A stretch of 64,000 bases of DNA from Omphalotus guepiniiformis (GCA_028554645.1 JAQOOI010000070.1:620001-684000), one strand, 5' to 3'. Shown: positions 45,773 to 58,593, counted from the stretch's first letter. Notes: generated by a model from the letters alone, not told the origin. Made by a program: numbers and translations.

Positions 45773-48700
45773 TCAGCACGAACCGATTCTCGGAGGGACG
45801 AAATGGTGGGCGTACGCAAAACTCCAAAGATTCTGTGGGTTGTTATATGTGTCCGCTGTATAATTGAATCGGACTAGAAAAGAGTTTTAAGCAATGTCAA
45901 CTGGTTCCAGCTTCCAATTGGTAACGTACACTGTGGAAGCTCGGACAAATAGGCTATTGATAAGGCCATGCATAAGATCAGATGCAAGTATAAAAGGTTA
46001 TGGACGAAAACCCACCAATAGGGACGTTCTCATCGAAGAAGCTCCAAGCTGGTTAAGATTCAGAAAGAAATTCACCGCGATGGCATGAAGTCACGTACCC
46101 GTACGCCAGTTGTGTCTAAAAGATTACAAGGTCTTAATGAGAATACAGCACTAAAATATTGAAATTAACCCACCTGAAATTCCCAGAGACCAGGCTGACG
46201 ATTTGCATCATCGATTCAGTCCAGAACTTCACTATACCCAAGTATGACTTACAGATCTGGTGGGGCAAGAGGGTCCTGTAGAAGAAGTTTGATGCAAAGA
46301 AAATTAATCAATAGACTGTCCCGGCGGTCGAATACACCCACGACTTACATCCTTGACACCGGCTGTTTTAATCTCATCATCAAGATCCACCCATTCCAAG
46401 ACTTGGTTTCCCGCCATCCCTTTCATAGGCAAAGTCGTCAGACCTAATGACTTCATTCAGAGGCCTAGAAAGAACCTATCATTACCTTTAAACTCTACAT
46501 TTTCCCCGGATTTGCCGCCGAAAACTGCTATCTTGACCCCCAATCTCTCGTTCATGAGCGTGCTGAACATAGCGCATGTTGATGCGCAGTTACCTAGAGG
46601 ACAAGGTCAGAAAATTCGAATAGAGCATTATAGGGGGAGGAGACAAAAGAAAGACTAACCATTTCCAACTAGTGTTAGTTAATGGTGGCACAACATCAGC
46701 GACGGCGTCCGTAATTGAATCAGTAGACTACATACCAATTGCAATGTTTCTAGTAACGCAGGTCTCAGTCGTAATCTGGGATAAGATAGAAAGGGAATAC
46801 ACTCACTCGGGATCAAATGGAGCATTCTCAGGTATGACCTGAGTAAATTCCAATCCACAGGTGTCCTACATCGAGTGTATCCTCAGCATCACTTGCACAA
46901 ATGTGTACTATTACTGCATCGCTACGTACATGGAAGCGCTGAGAGGTCGGGTCTTGAACTCCATTGACGGTGAAAGGAGCTGAAGGGTCGATGTAATTGA
47001 AGTTTTCCGGCATTTGCGTATCATTCAAGAATGCCCCTAAAGGATAAAGCAGGTCAGAAGCGTGCGAGCACACCTTTAAAGGCTATACGTGCAATTATCA
47101 GCTGAATAGAATGTAAGCTCTTCATTATTCCCCAAGGCAATATCAGCAGCGACGATAGTCTGAGCAAGAGGATTGGCACGGTTAGTTGAAACAAAGCCGC
47201 TGTAAGTTGCCGAGATACCGTTAGTAGCTACAGCACAGGAAAGGTTTGAATAGACTAACGGGTATCCTATTTTTGCTCCAGCTAAGTAATTGAACAGAAA
47301 TTGACCAAGACAGACGAAGCCGCCTTCAAATCAGGAACTCTATCAGTATTGGATGAGATCATGCTCAATTGAACATACGCACCGCCATTGTTTGTTAAAT
47401 CAATCACAAGTCGGCTGACCCCAGCAACTTGGAATGAGGTAATAGCAGCGACCGTGTCAGCTTGGAATTGATTAAAGTCGGCAGGTTCGAACGACCCAAC
47501 ATACATCTTCATATATGCGCAAAAGAAAGGTTAGAGAAATCAATTCAAGCATTGACCATAGTACACTTACGACTCCTGTCACGTTGTCATCAAGAATGAA
47601 GTTCTTTATCACACCACCACTTCCACCGACTTGCGGAAGCTCCGGCTGAAACTGCGAAGGTAACCCGATAGCAAAGTCATTGGATTTATCGACAATTACA
47701 CCTCGCGCCAGACGTTGACGGCGAACAGGAGTCGTCCTCCGAGACAGGGAAAGTCGCAAGTCAGCTCCGTTTGTTCCCGAATTCGCAGCGCAGTTATTGG
47801 CCCAGCTATACACGCGCACTTTACCTCAGCGTATGTCTTCAGACCAGGATGACAATTACGTACTAGGAAGCCTGGTCGACGAAAGGATTTCCCGTGAATA
47901 CCGCCAAGAAAGGGACCTCGACCGTTTCCTCAGTTGTAGAATTGACGGCAATCAAAGTAAGTTTGAGTGACGTTTGTTTCACACCTGTAGGGCCAGCTAG
48001 GGCGCATCATTGCGTCAGAATCAACTTTGCGAGCACAATCATACACGCAATCAGCTATATCTCCCAGACGTTGTGAGAAGGAGGTGCCTGAGATACGATA
48101 GCTTGTGAAAACAGAGTTCACTCGAACACCATGATCGAGGAAATTCCCAGAGACTGTTTTTGCCACGAAGTCGGCATAGTCATACGGGTCTTGGTCTTCT
48201 ATTGAAGTTATCCGAGCACCGGCAAGACGCCTCCAATCAAAACCCATGTCATCAAAGAAATCAGTAAAGGCCGTTCCGATGGTGTTGATAAAGTCCACTG
48301 AGTCTGGTGCAACGAATACGCCGAGTGTACCATTGACCTCAATGCTGACGACAGGAGCCGGTAGGACATTCTGGAAATTGGTGTAACAGTTCGGGAACCA
48401 ACCTGTTAATAACAATAAGTAAGCTTCGGATCAAAGAGAGCTGGTAACGTTGGAGACATACGAGTATGGCCGTCGTTTAATTGCGTCGTGAAGTCGTACA
48501 CCGCGATACTAAAATCGTAGTCGGTCTAGACAGGGTATCGTCAAGCAGAGCTCGTTCGATCAGGTAGAAATTAGCGAACCTCGTAGGTAGTAGTGTTGAT
48601 TTGTGCCAGCGCAGCACGTATGTCGATTGTGGATTCTTGGAAAGGCGGAGGCGAGTTCAAATAGAAATCCTCGAAGGTATAGAAATCAAAGACCCGAGCA

Positions 48701-48894
48701 ATGTTGTTCAACACATTCTGGCGAAGTGTCTCGTTGAACGGGAACGACTTCTCGCACGCCAGAGCATCCGCCGGGGCAACGAACATACTCCCTGCAATGC
48801 TGGCGCATGGATCGCCGTCAGCAGGTGCTGCAAACGTTGTGCGAAACGACGAAGCCAGTGCAATGAACGCAAGCGCAGTCCGGGAACGAGCCAT
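45773..48894 (-). CDS. Secreted S41-family (CPAF-like) serine peptidase
   Basis: About a dozen exons. The first (48894-48580) starts with a signal peptide (RTALAFIALASSFRTTFA, cleavage near AAPADG). Recognisable order: DFTTQLNDGHTRW (catalytic His, formed across an intron at about 48475-48417), FVAPDSVDF, RVNSVFTSYRISG, SYWANNCAANSGTNGADL, GVSRLVIDLTNNGG (S41 core), FLFNYLAGAKIGYP, then GNCASTCAMFSTLMNERLG with the probable catalytic Ser (about 46550), KTAGVKDDPLAPPDL, NWRTAWSFFDENVPI and ADTYNNPQNLW near the end; stop at 45773. This matches fungal CPAF-like tail-specific peptidases, which are usually secreted. Introns are short; one at about 48040-48000 has a weak donor (GTGCTC). Substrate unknown. 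Full length is roughly 700 residues, normal for the group. Confidence 0.85.
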
Positions 48895-51561
48895 GGATGG
48901 AGTAGGAGAGCAAGGATGAATTTGCTGAAGTAGCGAGAATCAATACGGCTCTACTTATACCACCGACCGCTACTTCAAGAAATTCCGGGTCGAAGTCCAA
49001 GTTGCCTTCATTTGCCATGTGAGAGTCTTGAAAACTTTGAATCAAAAGATAGATTACTAAAGCTGTAAATGACCTGGATGGTCCACACCAATGGCATTAT
49101 AGTTGGGATCAGCAACCCATATGGCGTCTGTGGTAATGCAGAAATTTGTTGTTCAGGTAATTCAGGCCAGACCAAAGGTGTGCAAGAAACCCGTCCCGAT
49201 CCAAACCCACCGAAGACACACGTTTCTATAATTAATGAGGTTCGGCTTGTTTCCGCTAGTCCACGAGAGAAAAAGGAATACACAAACATACCGGACCCGC
49301 TGTTCATACCGCTTTGAAAGAAAGCGCTCATCGAAGCTCCTTCAATAAATTGCTGATGGGAACCTGGCGACTCAGATAATAGTTCTCACGGGAGTTCTCC
49401 AAGGTACCTGACATTGACAGTGCCTGAAGCGCTTCGTAAATGCATGACCATGCACAACAGTTTATAGCTCTGTGAAACGCCATGAACCCATTGGGACCTG
49501 TACTATTGCACACGGTTTTCCTTGTTCCAAAAGCGTTACTGGAGTCCAAAATAACTTCGATGATGTAAAACCGAGTTCTTGAGCATATATGTACTGCAAA
49601 TTATCCTGAATTTTTATAGGTCCTGAATACAATGGTCATGTAACACGCACAGTACAAAACAGAGACAGTTAGTCTCTCCCATACGAAGGTATCTGTGGGT
49701 GGCATCTTGAACTGAGGAGCGCGATTACCCGAATCCTCCGGAAGTGCCTTTATATAGCACAAGGGTAGACGTTCAAGCACTTTCCGGATTCTCAAGACCA
49801 GTATGTTCTTCACACATACGGCATCTGTAACTTGAATTACGACTGTCTGGATTAGCAGGAGGATCCGAGTACCGAAGTGTCAAACGCACCACCAAGGGAA
49901 TGCTTGGGCAGGAAAAAGGCTCGTGGCAAAAATCGAGCGTTTGTATTCCTTGAGAGAGATAACCATGCTTCTCCTCGAGTCCCTTCTTCCAATTCAAGAC
50001 CTTTCAAACTCGGTATCGTAATGATAGCAAGCTTCGACCTGCTTCGACTCCTCCCGTTCCATGATAGCATGCTGCTCCACGACGTGTCGGGGGAAAAAAA
50101 CGGGGGGCGTACGGATTGAAAAAACCGTCTTCGGAAAACGATCGGATTTACTGAGCTTATACTTCGCCAGTCTTGTGCGCATTGATGCTCGGAAAGTAAC
50201 AAGGGCAAGGGCTTTTGTTCTGAGGATCATTTTCGTAGTTGGTCCATTATGAAAGTGGACGGAGAGGTCGAAGAAAAACCTTGTACTCAGAGAATGAGAG
50301 ACGACGAATGTATAGCACCGGCGGGAAACGCTTTCCGTGTCCATTAGCTTGGTTCAAATTGACCGATTTCTAACGATGTCAAAGTAAGTGTCATGGTCAC
50401 GGAAATTTGAAGGTCAAGACGCACGTAGACGCAATGATCCCCCCCACTTCTTCCCCGAGCCTTGAGTGCTATGCCGGCCAGAATCTTTGCGTACGCGAGA
50501 ATTTCTTCAGAAATCAAGATGTATGAATAGAGCTGAAAGAGAGGTACATTGATGGCAAAAACTCACTCTTGTCTTGTCATGTCTGAGCACTAGCTGGTCG
50601 AAGAGAAACGGTATTTCCGTTGCTCAAGATCGTCGAGCACTGCAGCACTTGAGGTCAAACACTAACACGCATATATAGGCTGAACTTTTTCATCTCATCT
50701 CCAGGACGACGCGTCCGATAAGCTGAAAAGGAAAATGATGTGAGCGCGTGAATTTTGAAAGGACAAGGAACAAGTACAGAGTCGCCAAGGTCCTGCTTGT
50801 TCTTCACTGTGATGTTTCTTCTACTTCCTCGTTTCTATTGCGACCACGTACAATCTTCACGTTGAATGCAGCACATCCACGGCCCCGATTGCAACAATAT
50901 GGACCGCGCCTGAGCCAATTGAAAGTCACGACTGGAGTGCCGACCGGCCCATGGTTCTTGAGAGACACAGCCGCCTCTACCTATTATTACAACCGACTCC
51001 TTCAGCTTTCTCGCTATTAGCCGCACCCAGGCTGAGCAGGACTGAGCCCGCCGACTTTCTTATTTTATTTCCTCGAAGACATATAAGACCCCGACGGAGA
51101 AAGATAGATCGTTCACGCAAATACTTGTCAGCGCCTAAGTGAAATCTGTAGTCCAGATGCGCCCTATACGCTGGAAATAGAGGTATGTTTTTCTGTTTAT
51201 CCCAACTCGCTCGGGCACTGACGCGTCAACTCGAAGCTCTACTCTAGAGACGCGTAAATGAGACGATGTGAAACTGGAGCACGAGAAGGACGCGATTCAC
51301 CAAGCTCGGCTTGGGCCTTGGCTACAGAAATGGGGGAGCACTTGTGTCTACTCTTACACAGATTCATGGCTGTGATCCGTTTTTCGTCTCAAATATGGCG
51401 ACTTGTGTGCCAAGTTGCGTTTCAGAGCTTGGAAGATTGGTTTGAACCTTGACTTGTTGTGCTGGCATACCGAAATGTGAGTGAGGGTTTTGTTGGATGC
51501 ATCCTTATTCCTGCTCTAATGCCTCTGTACCAATAGCTCTATTCGATTTGAGATGTCCTTC
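48895..51561. other. Long intergenic region, possible decayed coding pieces
   Basis: About 2.7 kb. A minus-strand piece at about 49070-49150 reads TTDAIWVADPNYNAIGVDHP, which is protein-like, but I could not connect it to a start or to other exons. Otherwise no gene, RNA or repeat is supported. The left end is the promoter side of the S41 gene. Confidence 0.4.
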
Positions 51562-51562
51562 G

Positions 51563-51880
51563 CCCGCATCGATAGTGAATGATGTACCGCTTTGATCGAA
51601 GAGGTATAGAATCCAGATTTTGGGGAAGGCTTGGGATGACGATTTCGAAACCACCAAGAAGCTTCGCGAGTCTCTTCATTCGTTAGCCATGCAACCCAGC
51701 TTGTGGGAACACACTCTGTTGCCCGCATCGATAGTGAATGATGTACCGCTTTGATCGAAGAGGTATAGAATCCAGATTTCGGGGAAGGCTTGGGATGACG
51801 ATTTCGAGACCACCAAGAAGCTTCGCGAATCTCTTCATTCCTTAGCATGCAACCCAGCTTGCGGAAACACTCTCTGTTGC
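51563..51880. repeat. Two-copy 159-bp direct repeat
   Basis: Copy 1 starts at 51563 and copy 2 at 51722, both with CCCGCATCGATAGTGAATGA; they are about 95% identical up to the word GCAACCCAGCTTG. On the minus strand both copies stay open in the same frame, giving a repeated peptide (EASWW(S/F)RNRHPKPSPKSGF), but there is no suitable ATG-to-stop gene structure. The repeat lies about 400 bp upstream of the KDG-repeat gene. The stretch 51881-52151 holds nothing else recognisable. Confidence 0.85.
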
Positions 51881-52151
51881 TCAATATCAACCGCGACTTT
51901 TGTCCAAGCCACGAACCCTAAGGTCATGCCAAGGATGAGACACAGTAGGCGCGTCTCGCGGATAGCACCACAAATGCCATCGCATTATTCTTCAAGCATT
52001 CATTCCGAAGTTCTTCGCCAAGTTTTTTGACCGACCACTGAACAGCTTGGTTTGTCTGAACCTACGAGACAGTGGTTCATCGCAGCGCTGGGTACTGGAA
52101 CGCTCAGCACTTTGGGGCTTGTATGCGATGTTCTCGAGGAGCCTGGAAAGG

Positions 52152-52159
52152 TATAAATA
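52152..52159 (+). promoter_or_regulatory. TATA box of the KDG-repeat gene
   Basis: TATAAATA lies 113 bp before the ATG at 52272. It is followed by a CT-rich stretch with TCTCTCTCTACTGG (52198-52212), a usual fungal transcription start context. A strong consensus TATA fits a highly expressed, regulated gene. Confidence 0.65.
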
Positions 52160-52271
52160 CGACAGAAGATTGTCGTGGTTATACCAACAACCCAGTTCTC
52201 TCTCTCTACTGGTTAACTCTTCACACTCATCGTCTTTATAACTTCTTCTCTGCACACCTCTTCTGCCCAAC

Positions 52272-53105
52272 ATGAAGATTACTCCTACTTTCTGCTTACT
52301 TGCGGCTATGCTCGCTAACGCTTCCGTCGCTTTCGCCTCCCCTGCTAGGCCCATGGGTGCTGCCCTCGTTGCCCGCAACAACGACGGGTACGGAAAGGAT
52401 GGTTATGGCAAAGACGGCTATGACAAGGATTGGTATGGAAAGGACGGCAAGGATGGAAAAGATGGCAAGGACGACCATGACAAGGATTGGTACGGAAAGG
52501 ATGGAAAGGATGGGAAGGATGGAAAAGACGGCAAGGACGACCATGGCAAGGATGGCAAAGAATGGTATGGAAAGGATGGAAAGGACGGCTATGGTCATGA
52601 TGACTATAAAGATGGCAAGGAGCATGACGGCAAGGATGGCTATGGCAAGGAATATGATGGTAAAGACAAGGAACACAAGGAGTGGCACGGTGCTCGCAAC
52701 GACGACGGTGGCAAAGACGACTATGGCAAGGATTGGTATGGAAAGGATGGCAAGGATGGGTACAAGAAGGATGGGAAGGATGACCATGGCAAAGATGGTT
52801 ATGATGACAAGAAAGATTATGGCAAAGATTGGTATGGAAAGGATGGCAAGGATGATTATAAGAAGGACGGCAAGGATGGTAAAGAGTGGTATGGAAAGGA
52901 TGGCAAGGACGGCAAGGATTGGTACGGAAAGGATGGAAAGGATGGCAAAGAATGGTATGGAAAGGATGGCAAGGATGGCAAGGATTGGTATGGAAAGGAT
53001 GGCAAGGATGGCAAGGATTGGTATGGGAAGGACGGCAAGGACAACTATGGTCACGATGACTACAAGGATGGCAAGGATGGCAAAGAACACAAAGACCACT
53101 GGTAA
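52272..53105 (+). CDS. Secreted low-complexity KDG/WYGKDG-repeat protein
   Basis: 277 residues, single exon. A clear signal peptide (MKITPTFCLLAAMLANASVA, cleavage near AFA-SP) is followed by a short mature N-terminus (RPMGAALVARNN) and then almost pure Gly-Lys-Asp repeat with Tyr, Trp and His: units such as DWYGKDGKDGK, EWYGKDGKDGK, GYGKDG and DDHGKDG. Lys and Asp are nearly balanced, making a polyampholyte. There are no Cys, and no RGD. Only an ARNDDGG break occurs near residue 140. The nucleotide repeat makes long open frames on all strands; this frame is chosen by the ATG, signal peptide, upstream TATA and 3' context. Likely secreted or wall-associated, perhaps adhesive, hydrating or metal-binding; function not known. 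Confidence 0.85.
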   Translation: MKITPTFCLLAAMLANASVAFASPARPMGAALVARNNDGYGKDGYGKDGYDKDWYGKDGKDGKDGKDDHDKDWYGKDGKDGKDGKDGKDDHGKDGKEWYGKDGKDGYGHDDYKDGKEHDGKDGYGKEYDGKDKEHKEWHGARNDDGGKDDYGKDWYGKDGKDGYKKDGKDDHGKDGYDDKKDYGKDWYGKDGKDDYKKDGKDGKEWYGKDGKDGKDWYGKDGKDGKEWYGKDGKDGKDWYGKDGKDGKDWYGKDGKDNYGHDDYKDGKDGKEHKDHW

Positions 53106-53678
53106 AGACTGGTTTGATTGATGTTCGACCTTGCTTTCGAGTTTGCAATGGACCTTCGTTTGTATGTATTCAACGGACTTTTTACGCTATCGGGCATTTG
53201 CAACTTGTATACCTGACTTGTTTGGAATTTTGAAAATATGGAAGTATCTTGTATGTTATGTATACGATTAAAATTGAATCGTTCTACAGTTTTAACGTTC
53301 TTTCGTTCGTTCATTCTGACCTTATGCTCAAACTGCCCTTTCTCTTTCTGAGCTTTCTGAACTTTCTGAGCTTTCCTTCCTTCTCTAAAATCTGTAGTCG
53401 GATTTACGCGCGCTCTGTGGAAATCTTACTTCGCATTTATGTCGCGATCGAAGAGTACTCAGTAAGCGTCAATCTGAACATGAGCTATAAGTACTATATC
53501 ATACTCAACTCGGGAACTACTGACTTATTCTTAAGACTAAGGACAATGGTTTGACGTTTGACGTCTGCAATTTACACCTCACATTCAGAAGTATATCACA
53601 TATTTCTACACACCATATATTATCGCGCCGAACGCGTACAAATAACGCATCGTCCAAGGCTTTTAAGATCAAGACCGT
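53106..53678. other. Convergent 3' intergenic region
   Basis: Between the KDG-repeat gene (plus) and the hydrolase gene (minus). Contains the likely 3' UTRs, with CTTTCTGAGCTTTC repeated at 53338-53370. No gene. Confidence 0.5.
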
Positions 53679-55346
53679 CTACAGTTTCGCCTTATTTCCA
53701 GCCACACCATCTAAAAAGATACCAATCTCTTTCCCCAGCACATCAGGTCGCTCCTGCACAATCAAATGCCCCGCCTGCAAGCGTACATTCGATGCATTCT
53801 TAGGCCGCAGCCAGACCCTTGCTTCCGTCGCACCAGGCCGGGGATCCAATCTGCAGTATCCAATAAGTATTGACATTTTGGCCACCCACAACCCAAGTTG
53901 ATATAAAACGCAACTCACGGCGTATCAGGCATAATCCATTTCAGCCCAATTCTCTCATCCAACTCCCCTTTCCGCAATCTAACCCAGGCCTCCACTGACC
54001 CGGTCTCCGTATCCGTAAACATGGCCGCTTCGACCATAGGTGGCATCTTTAGGCGGATGGTACCAGTACCAGCACTAGCACTATCGTCAGCCCCACGATT
54101 CTCGTATAACGCATGCTCGATATACAACTCCAACACGCGCTCGTCCCATACTTTGAAGAAGGGAGATGTAAGGAACCCTTTCTTTGCTTCCTCGCGGCTC
54201 GACCAGGACCCACGCCGGCCGACTGCACCAACTGCGAGTGAGATGGGGTGGTGGTATACATTTGGTTTCGGGTAGAGAATGACGGGGTCAATTAGAGCTA
54301 GAGAGGAGTACAGTGCTGGATGGGCCAATGCGGCTAGGGTTCTGTGCAGCAGGGGTGATTGACCAATGCTTAATGGTCGGACTTCAAGGGGTGACATTTG
54401 AGGCACTCACGAGATACACCCGCCAAAACTATGTCCGATGCCGATAATGGGCGGACGGGAGCTGCTTGGACTTAGGAATCCGTGTCGTATTCGGTGGTCT
54501 ACTTCGGATTGGGACAACCGGGGGAGATGGGTTGGAAGTTGTAGTACTTCAGGAGAAGACGGTAGATAGTAGATGAGAAATGTAAGTAAGTCTCGTGTAA
54601 TTGATCGCCAATGAGCTATCAAGAAGGTCAGAATCGGACAAGGATTCTGCAAGTAGTAAGTAGATGAAGCTTACACAACGATTTCAACTTCCCTAGGTTC
54701 AGGAGCGCCGAGTCGCCGTGATTAACCGCATCCCAAGCCCATATTTCCTGTATTTGAGCCTGTGATCGCGGAGAAGAAAGAAGGGATAAAAGCATTGGTT
54801 CCCAAGTCTAGCCATTTGTATGAGAAACGCGTATGCAGAACTAAAGTGAAAATCACATACTTCCTTATGCATTCCATTTGCATGAGCACAGAACAATGTC
54901 AATCCTCCCTTGACACTATTCGATCGAACGTAGCGATTCAAACATATCCACAGAACCTTCTCTTGTCCTCTCTTCTTTCCGGACTTGATCTCATCCTCAG
55001 CCTCTCTCCTCAACTCCCTCAACCTTGCCTCGCTCTCCCTAACCCTCTCTCGTCTTTCTTCCTTGGTTAAACTACCATCATGCTTCGGTGCTTCAGGCAA
55101 AGTGACATCAGGATCTTCGCGTAGAAACGCGGCCGGTACAATGTGTGTCGTCAAAGAATAAGGTATCCGAGCATCATCAAACCATACTGGTTTCCTTTGA
55201 GCACTAGGCAGCGATAGAAATGTTTGTGGCAACGCAGATGTTGGAGGTGGATATACAGTCGAAAAATCTATTGCGCGCGGAGGAAAATCGTACCCCGGTG
55301 GAGAGTCAGGTAGGCTGCTCGGCCTTGGAATCGAGTTCTGTGACAT
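53679..55346 (-). CDS. Peroxisomal alpha/beta hydrolase (C-terminal AKL)
   Basis: Five exons starting at ATG 55346, with in-phase GT-AG introns after HANGMHKE, after GKLKSL, inside GHSFGGCIS and after MPDTP. Motifs in order: TLFCAHANGMHKETWEPMLL (oxyanion/HxNG-like turn), IWAWDAVNHGDSALLN, the nucleophile elbow GIGHSFGG, SLALIDPVILYP, and near the C-terminus RLQAGHLIVQERPD with the probable catalytic His. The chain ends GVAGNKAKL; AKL is a canonical type 1 peroxisomal signal. This resembles the fungal Lpx1/AKT2-type peroxisomal hydrolases, which act as lipases, esterases or in metabolite pathways. It lies head-to-tail with the FAD monooxygenase genes, about 275 bp downstream of the first. Substrate unknown. 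Confidence 0.85.
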
Positions 55347-55621
55347 TTTGAGAGCAGAGGACTAAAAAGTATTGGGGAAGTCACATCTTTATATCACCGA
55401 CGCTTGATTGAAGTCCTGCTCAGGTAGGAAGGAAGAGTTGATACTCGGCTACTATTCGGCCCGGTGGATAGACAAAGTCTACCTCCAAGTTGCCAACCTG
55501 ACGAAACTGTCATCTCATCCTCAAAAAGAACCGAACCAAGACCAATATCCAATAAATGCCATACATCAAATAAAATACACCCAACGTTCCGACACTATAA
55601 ATCTGAGATGCCTAGCAATCT

Positions 55622-57850
55622 CTACGCGAAGAAACGCCCAAAGTACTGCTCAACACCACTCGTTCCACCAACCAAGGCACCGATATATCCATCAGGCCTC
55701 ACAATCACAACCGACACCCCCTGCTCTGCGACATTACAGTTCTTATATGCATGTCCCTCGCTGTCCACAAGCACAAGATCTGCGAGTTCACAAGCCGTGG
55801 CGGGGGTAGACGGTGCAGCAGATCCAGGGTAAATCAAAACACTTTTCACCGTGCCCTTGGGATACGAAGAAAGTGCGCTGACAACATCAGAAGCCGACGA
55901 CGTGCTGTTGGTGTCAGAGAAGACGAGGACGGTGTGGTGCGTCGGGCGGAAGATATCGAAGAATCTCGTCTTCTTCGTGTCTGAAGCCGACGCTGCAACA
56001 AGCCCAGGTGCATCAGGTGCTCTGTCACCACCTCGTACAGTCCCATCTTCTCCAGAACGATACGGATCAATAACTTCTTCCTTGTCCGTGTGTCTCTCAT
56101 CTAAAATGAGCGCACTCCCTCTGTAGTTCACGCCGAGTTGTCTGAGCTCGTACCCTCGTACCCAGCCTGCAGAGCTGTCACGGCTCTTGAAGGTTTTCTC
56201 GAAGAGAGTCGTGGTCTTGTTAAGCATGGTGGAAATTACGGGTATTCGTTCGTTTGAGTAGGATTCTAGGATGCTCGCGGGAGATAAACCCTTGGCCACC
56301 AGTGCAAGTTTCCATCCGAGGTTGAACTATCAGATATGAAGTTAGTAAAGAGTGTAATTTGCTTTAGTGAAGGAAGTTATACGCACAGCATCTTGAACGC
56401 CAGAGTTCATTCCCTGAATCAGACTTGGATGAGTATGGTTCTTTTACGGAATACTGTCAAGCGGAAGCTCACCTGGCCACCAGTAGGACTATGAACATGC
56501 GCAGAATCTGCGAGCAAAGACATCAACGAAAGACACATGAGAGATGTATTGATGGGACTAACCTCCAGCGACGAAAACTCTGCCCTCACTGAATTTGTTG
56601 ACCATACGAATATTCGGCCTACAGGATACTGATTAGAAACATGAACGGTGCTCAATATGATCGACATACCTCCAGACTCCTGCACAGATCAAATCCCCGA
56701 ACTCGATGTCTTTTCGGCCAGAGATTTCATACAAAGTCTTGATAATCTCCTCTCGACTTGAAGCTACTTTCTCGACATCTACATCGGCTCCTCTGATGTA
56801 AAAGCTATATCGATCATCGTTCGGGATCTCGGACGGACGCAAGGAAGCTCTAGATTATGCTGACATTAGCTACAAGTAAGATTTCTTTGTTCGGAATTTA
56901 CTTACATTGCATTAGTGTGTTCTCCCCAAGAACGCCACGCCTGCAATGGTGCATTAGCTGCTTATTGCAATTAAGCCAGTGTATAGACTAACCTCTTGAT
57001 CCAGCCCAGACTTTACTTTAATATCTCCAATGAGCACCTCAACACGCGCAGGTGATTCCCCAAGAAAAGTCAGTCCAAGCTGCTTTCGAACGATGCTATG
57101 AGCTCCATCCGCTCCGACGAGCCAGTCAAACGTGGCTGTTTCAACTATTTCTTCATTGTCGGAACCAACCTTCGCGATCTGAGCAACGACGCGATCAGGA
57201 TGTTGCTCAAACGAGCGTAGCTCCGTTCCAAGTTCAAGTTCGCATCCGTAATCCTTCAACAAGTGTTTGCGAAGAATTGCTTCCTGATTGTCTTGCGCAA
57301 TCGCACGTGGGTTGTTCTGCCATACGAGCGAATTAACATTGTCATTGAGAACAGAGAATGTGCGCATACATAAGGGCAAGCTGCTGTGTCCTCCCAAGTT
57401 GGAGCCATTTCGATCTTCTGCGGGGGGTTGTCACCTTGGGGAGAGGGATACTCATGAACAGGAACGATGACATTGGAAGACTTGATGATATCAGACACGA
57501 TTCCGAGAAACTCGTACATCTCGAAAGTGCGAGGCTAACCAAGGGCTAATATTCAGCCTTCCACCATCGGCGGACTTGTGTAGAAACGAACGCGTACCTG
57601 CATCCCACGTCCTCGCGCTCCAATCTGGTATTTGGATTGTTTTTCGATAATGCGTACGGGTACGCCATTTCTGAGTAGCGTTAAAGCCAGAACAAGACCT
57701 TGTAGACTTTAAGTATCCTAAATCGTGGATCGAAGTCACATTGAAGGCCTACCTGATGGTCCACCACCGACCTGTTCAATGCAATACTTATCAGATTCGT
57801 AGAACAGTGTATAGGCTTTAGAAACGCACAATCAAAACTTTAGAAGACAT
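55622..57850 (-). CDS. PHBH-type FAD-dependent monooxygenase, copy 1
   Basis: A multi-exon gene from ATG 57850; the first intron follows MSSKVLI. Conserved features in order: GxGxxG FAD fold VGGGPSGLVLALTLLRNGVP, RIIEK, GRGMQPRTFEMYEFLG, the second FAD motif DWLVGADGAHSIVRKQLG (DG motif), a substrate-domain segment (DDRYSFYIRGADVDVEKV), the GD motif DSAHVHSPTGGQGMNSGVQD, NLGWKLALVAKG, and a thioredoxin-like C-terminal domain of the phenol hydroxylase type ending EQYFGRFFA. Such enzymes hydroxylate aromatic compounds with NAD(P)H and O2 in degradation or secondary metabolism. Substrate not predictable. No truncation seen. Confidence 0.88.
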
Positions 57851-58593
57851 TCTGCGCGTTGTAGGGGCTGGAGAAGAGAAGAGTGTAGAGAATAATGCCT
57901 TCAAGTCGAAAACATTTGGCTATTTATGCCATTCTATCGACAAGGCAAAAATTGGAGGCTCATTACGTCCTACTTGAGCTGCGATGACTCCTGTCGCGTG
58001 CAGACATGATAAAAATCATTGGGCGCAGCACGCAGAGACTTGCAATTTGGCACGGGCGCTTAAATACGAGATAATTGCCGCATTTATCCTTCCTCAAGGG
58101 TGCAGACTCTGGTGAGCACTTTGACCAAGAACAAAAGAAGTTGAATTCGAACGATCTGCTCTCTATCTCGTATTCAACTGCTCCGAATCGCATTCACTGC
58201 TGCCGAGGTCCCCAGTAATCTTTGAACTCATGCTGCATGCGATAAAAACTGGAACGCATCTGAGCCATAGGTTACAAGTCAGTGAAATAATAAATTCATA
58301 GCAGAACGCTGCACGACGCGTAAAGCAGGGGACAGCCACCGTGAATTCCTCCGTTTTACCGATTCCCATAATACTTAGTGATATGCTACCCACTTGCTCC
58401 CCGCAGTCGATGGGTATCACTGTCAGAAGTGATAAAGACCTGGCTAGGTTACGAACTTGCTCGGAACTCGGACGGAAAATTTGTTCGAAAGACACCTGGC
58501 TAGTGGCAGGGCAGCTCGGTCACATCTTCAAATTCTGTTCAATAGAAATACAAGCATTCGAAAGAGAGATAGCTAAACCTTCAAAGCTTCAAT
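57851..58593. other. Intergenic region between the two monooxygenase genes
   Basis: 743 bp separating tandem same-strand paralogues; should contain the promoter of copy 1. An open frame at 58163-58495 (minus) lacks an ATG and motifs, and is not supported. Confidence 0.55.

Noticed and set aside
51516..51890. 124-codon minus-strand frame over the 159-bp repeat
   Set aside because: No ATG at its start and the frame reflects the duplication; no splice or promoter support.
52296..53148. Long antisense and alternate-frame ORFs over the KDG gene
   Set aside because: Mirror frames of the nucleotide repeat; only the plus frame has an ATG, signal peptide and upstream TATA.
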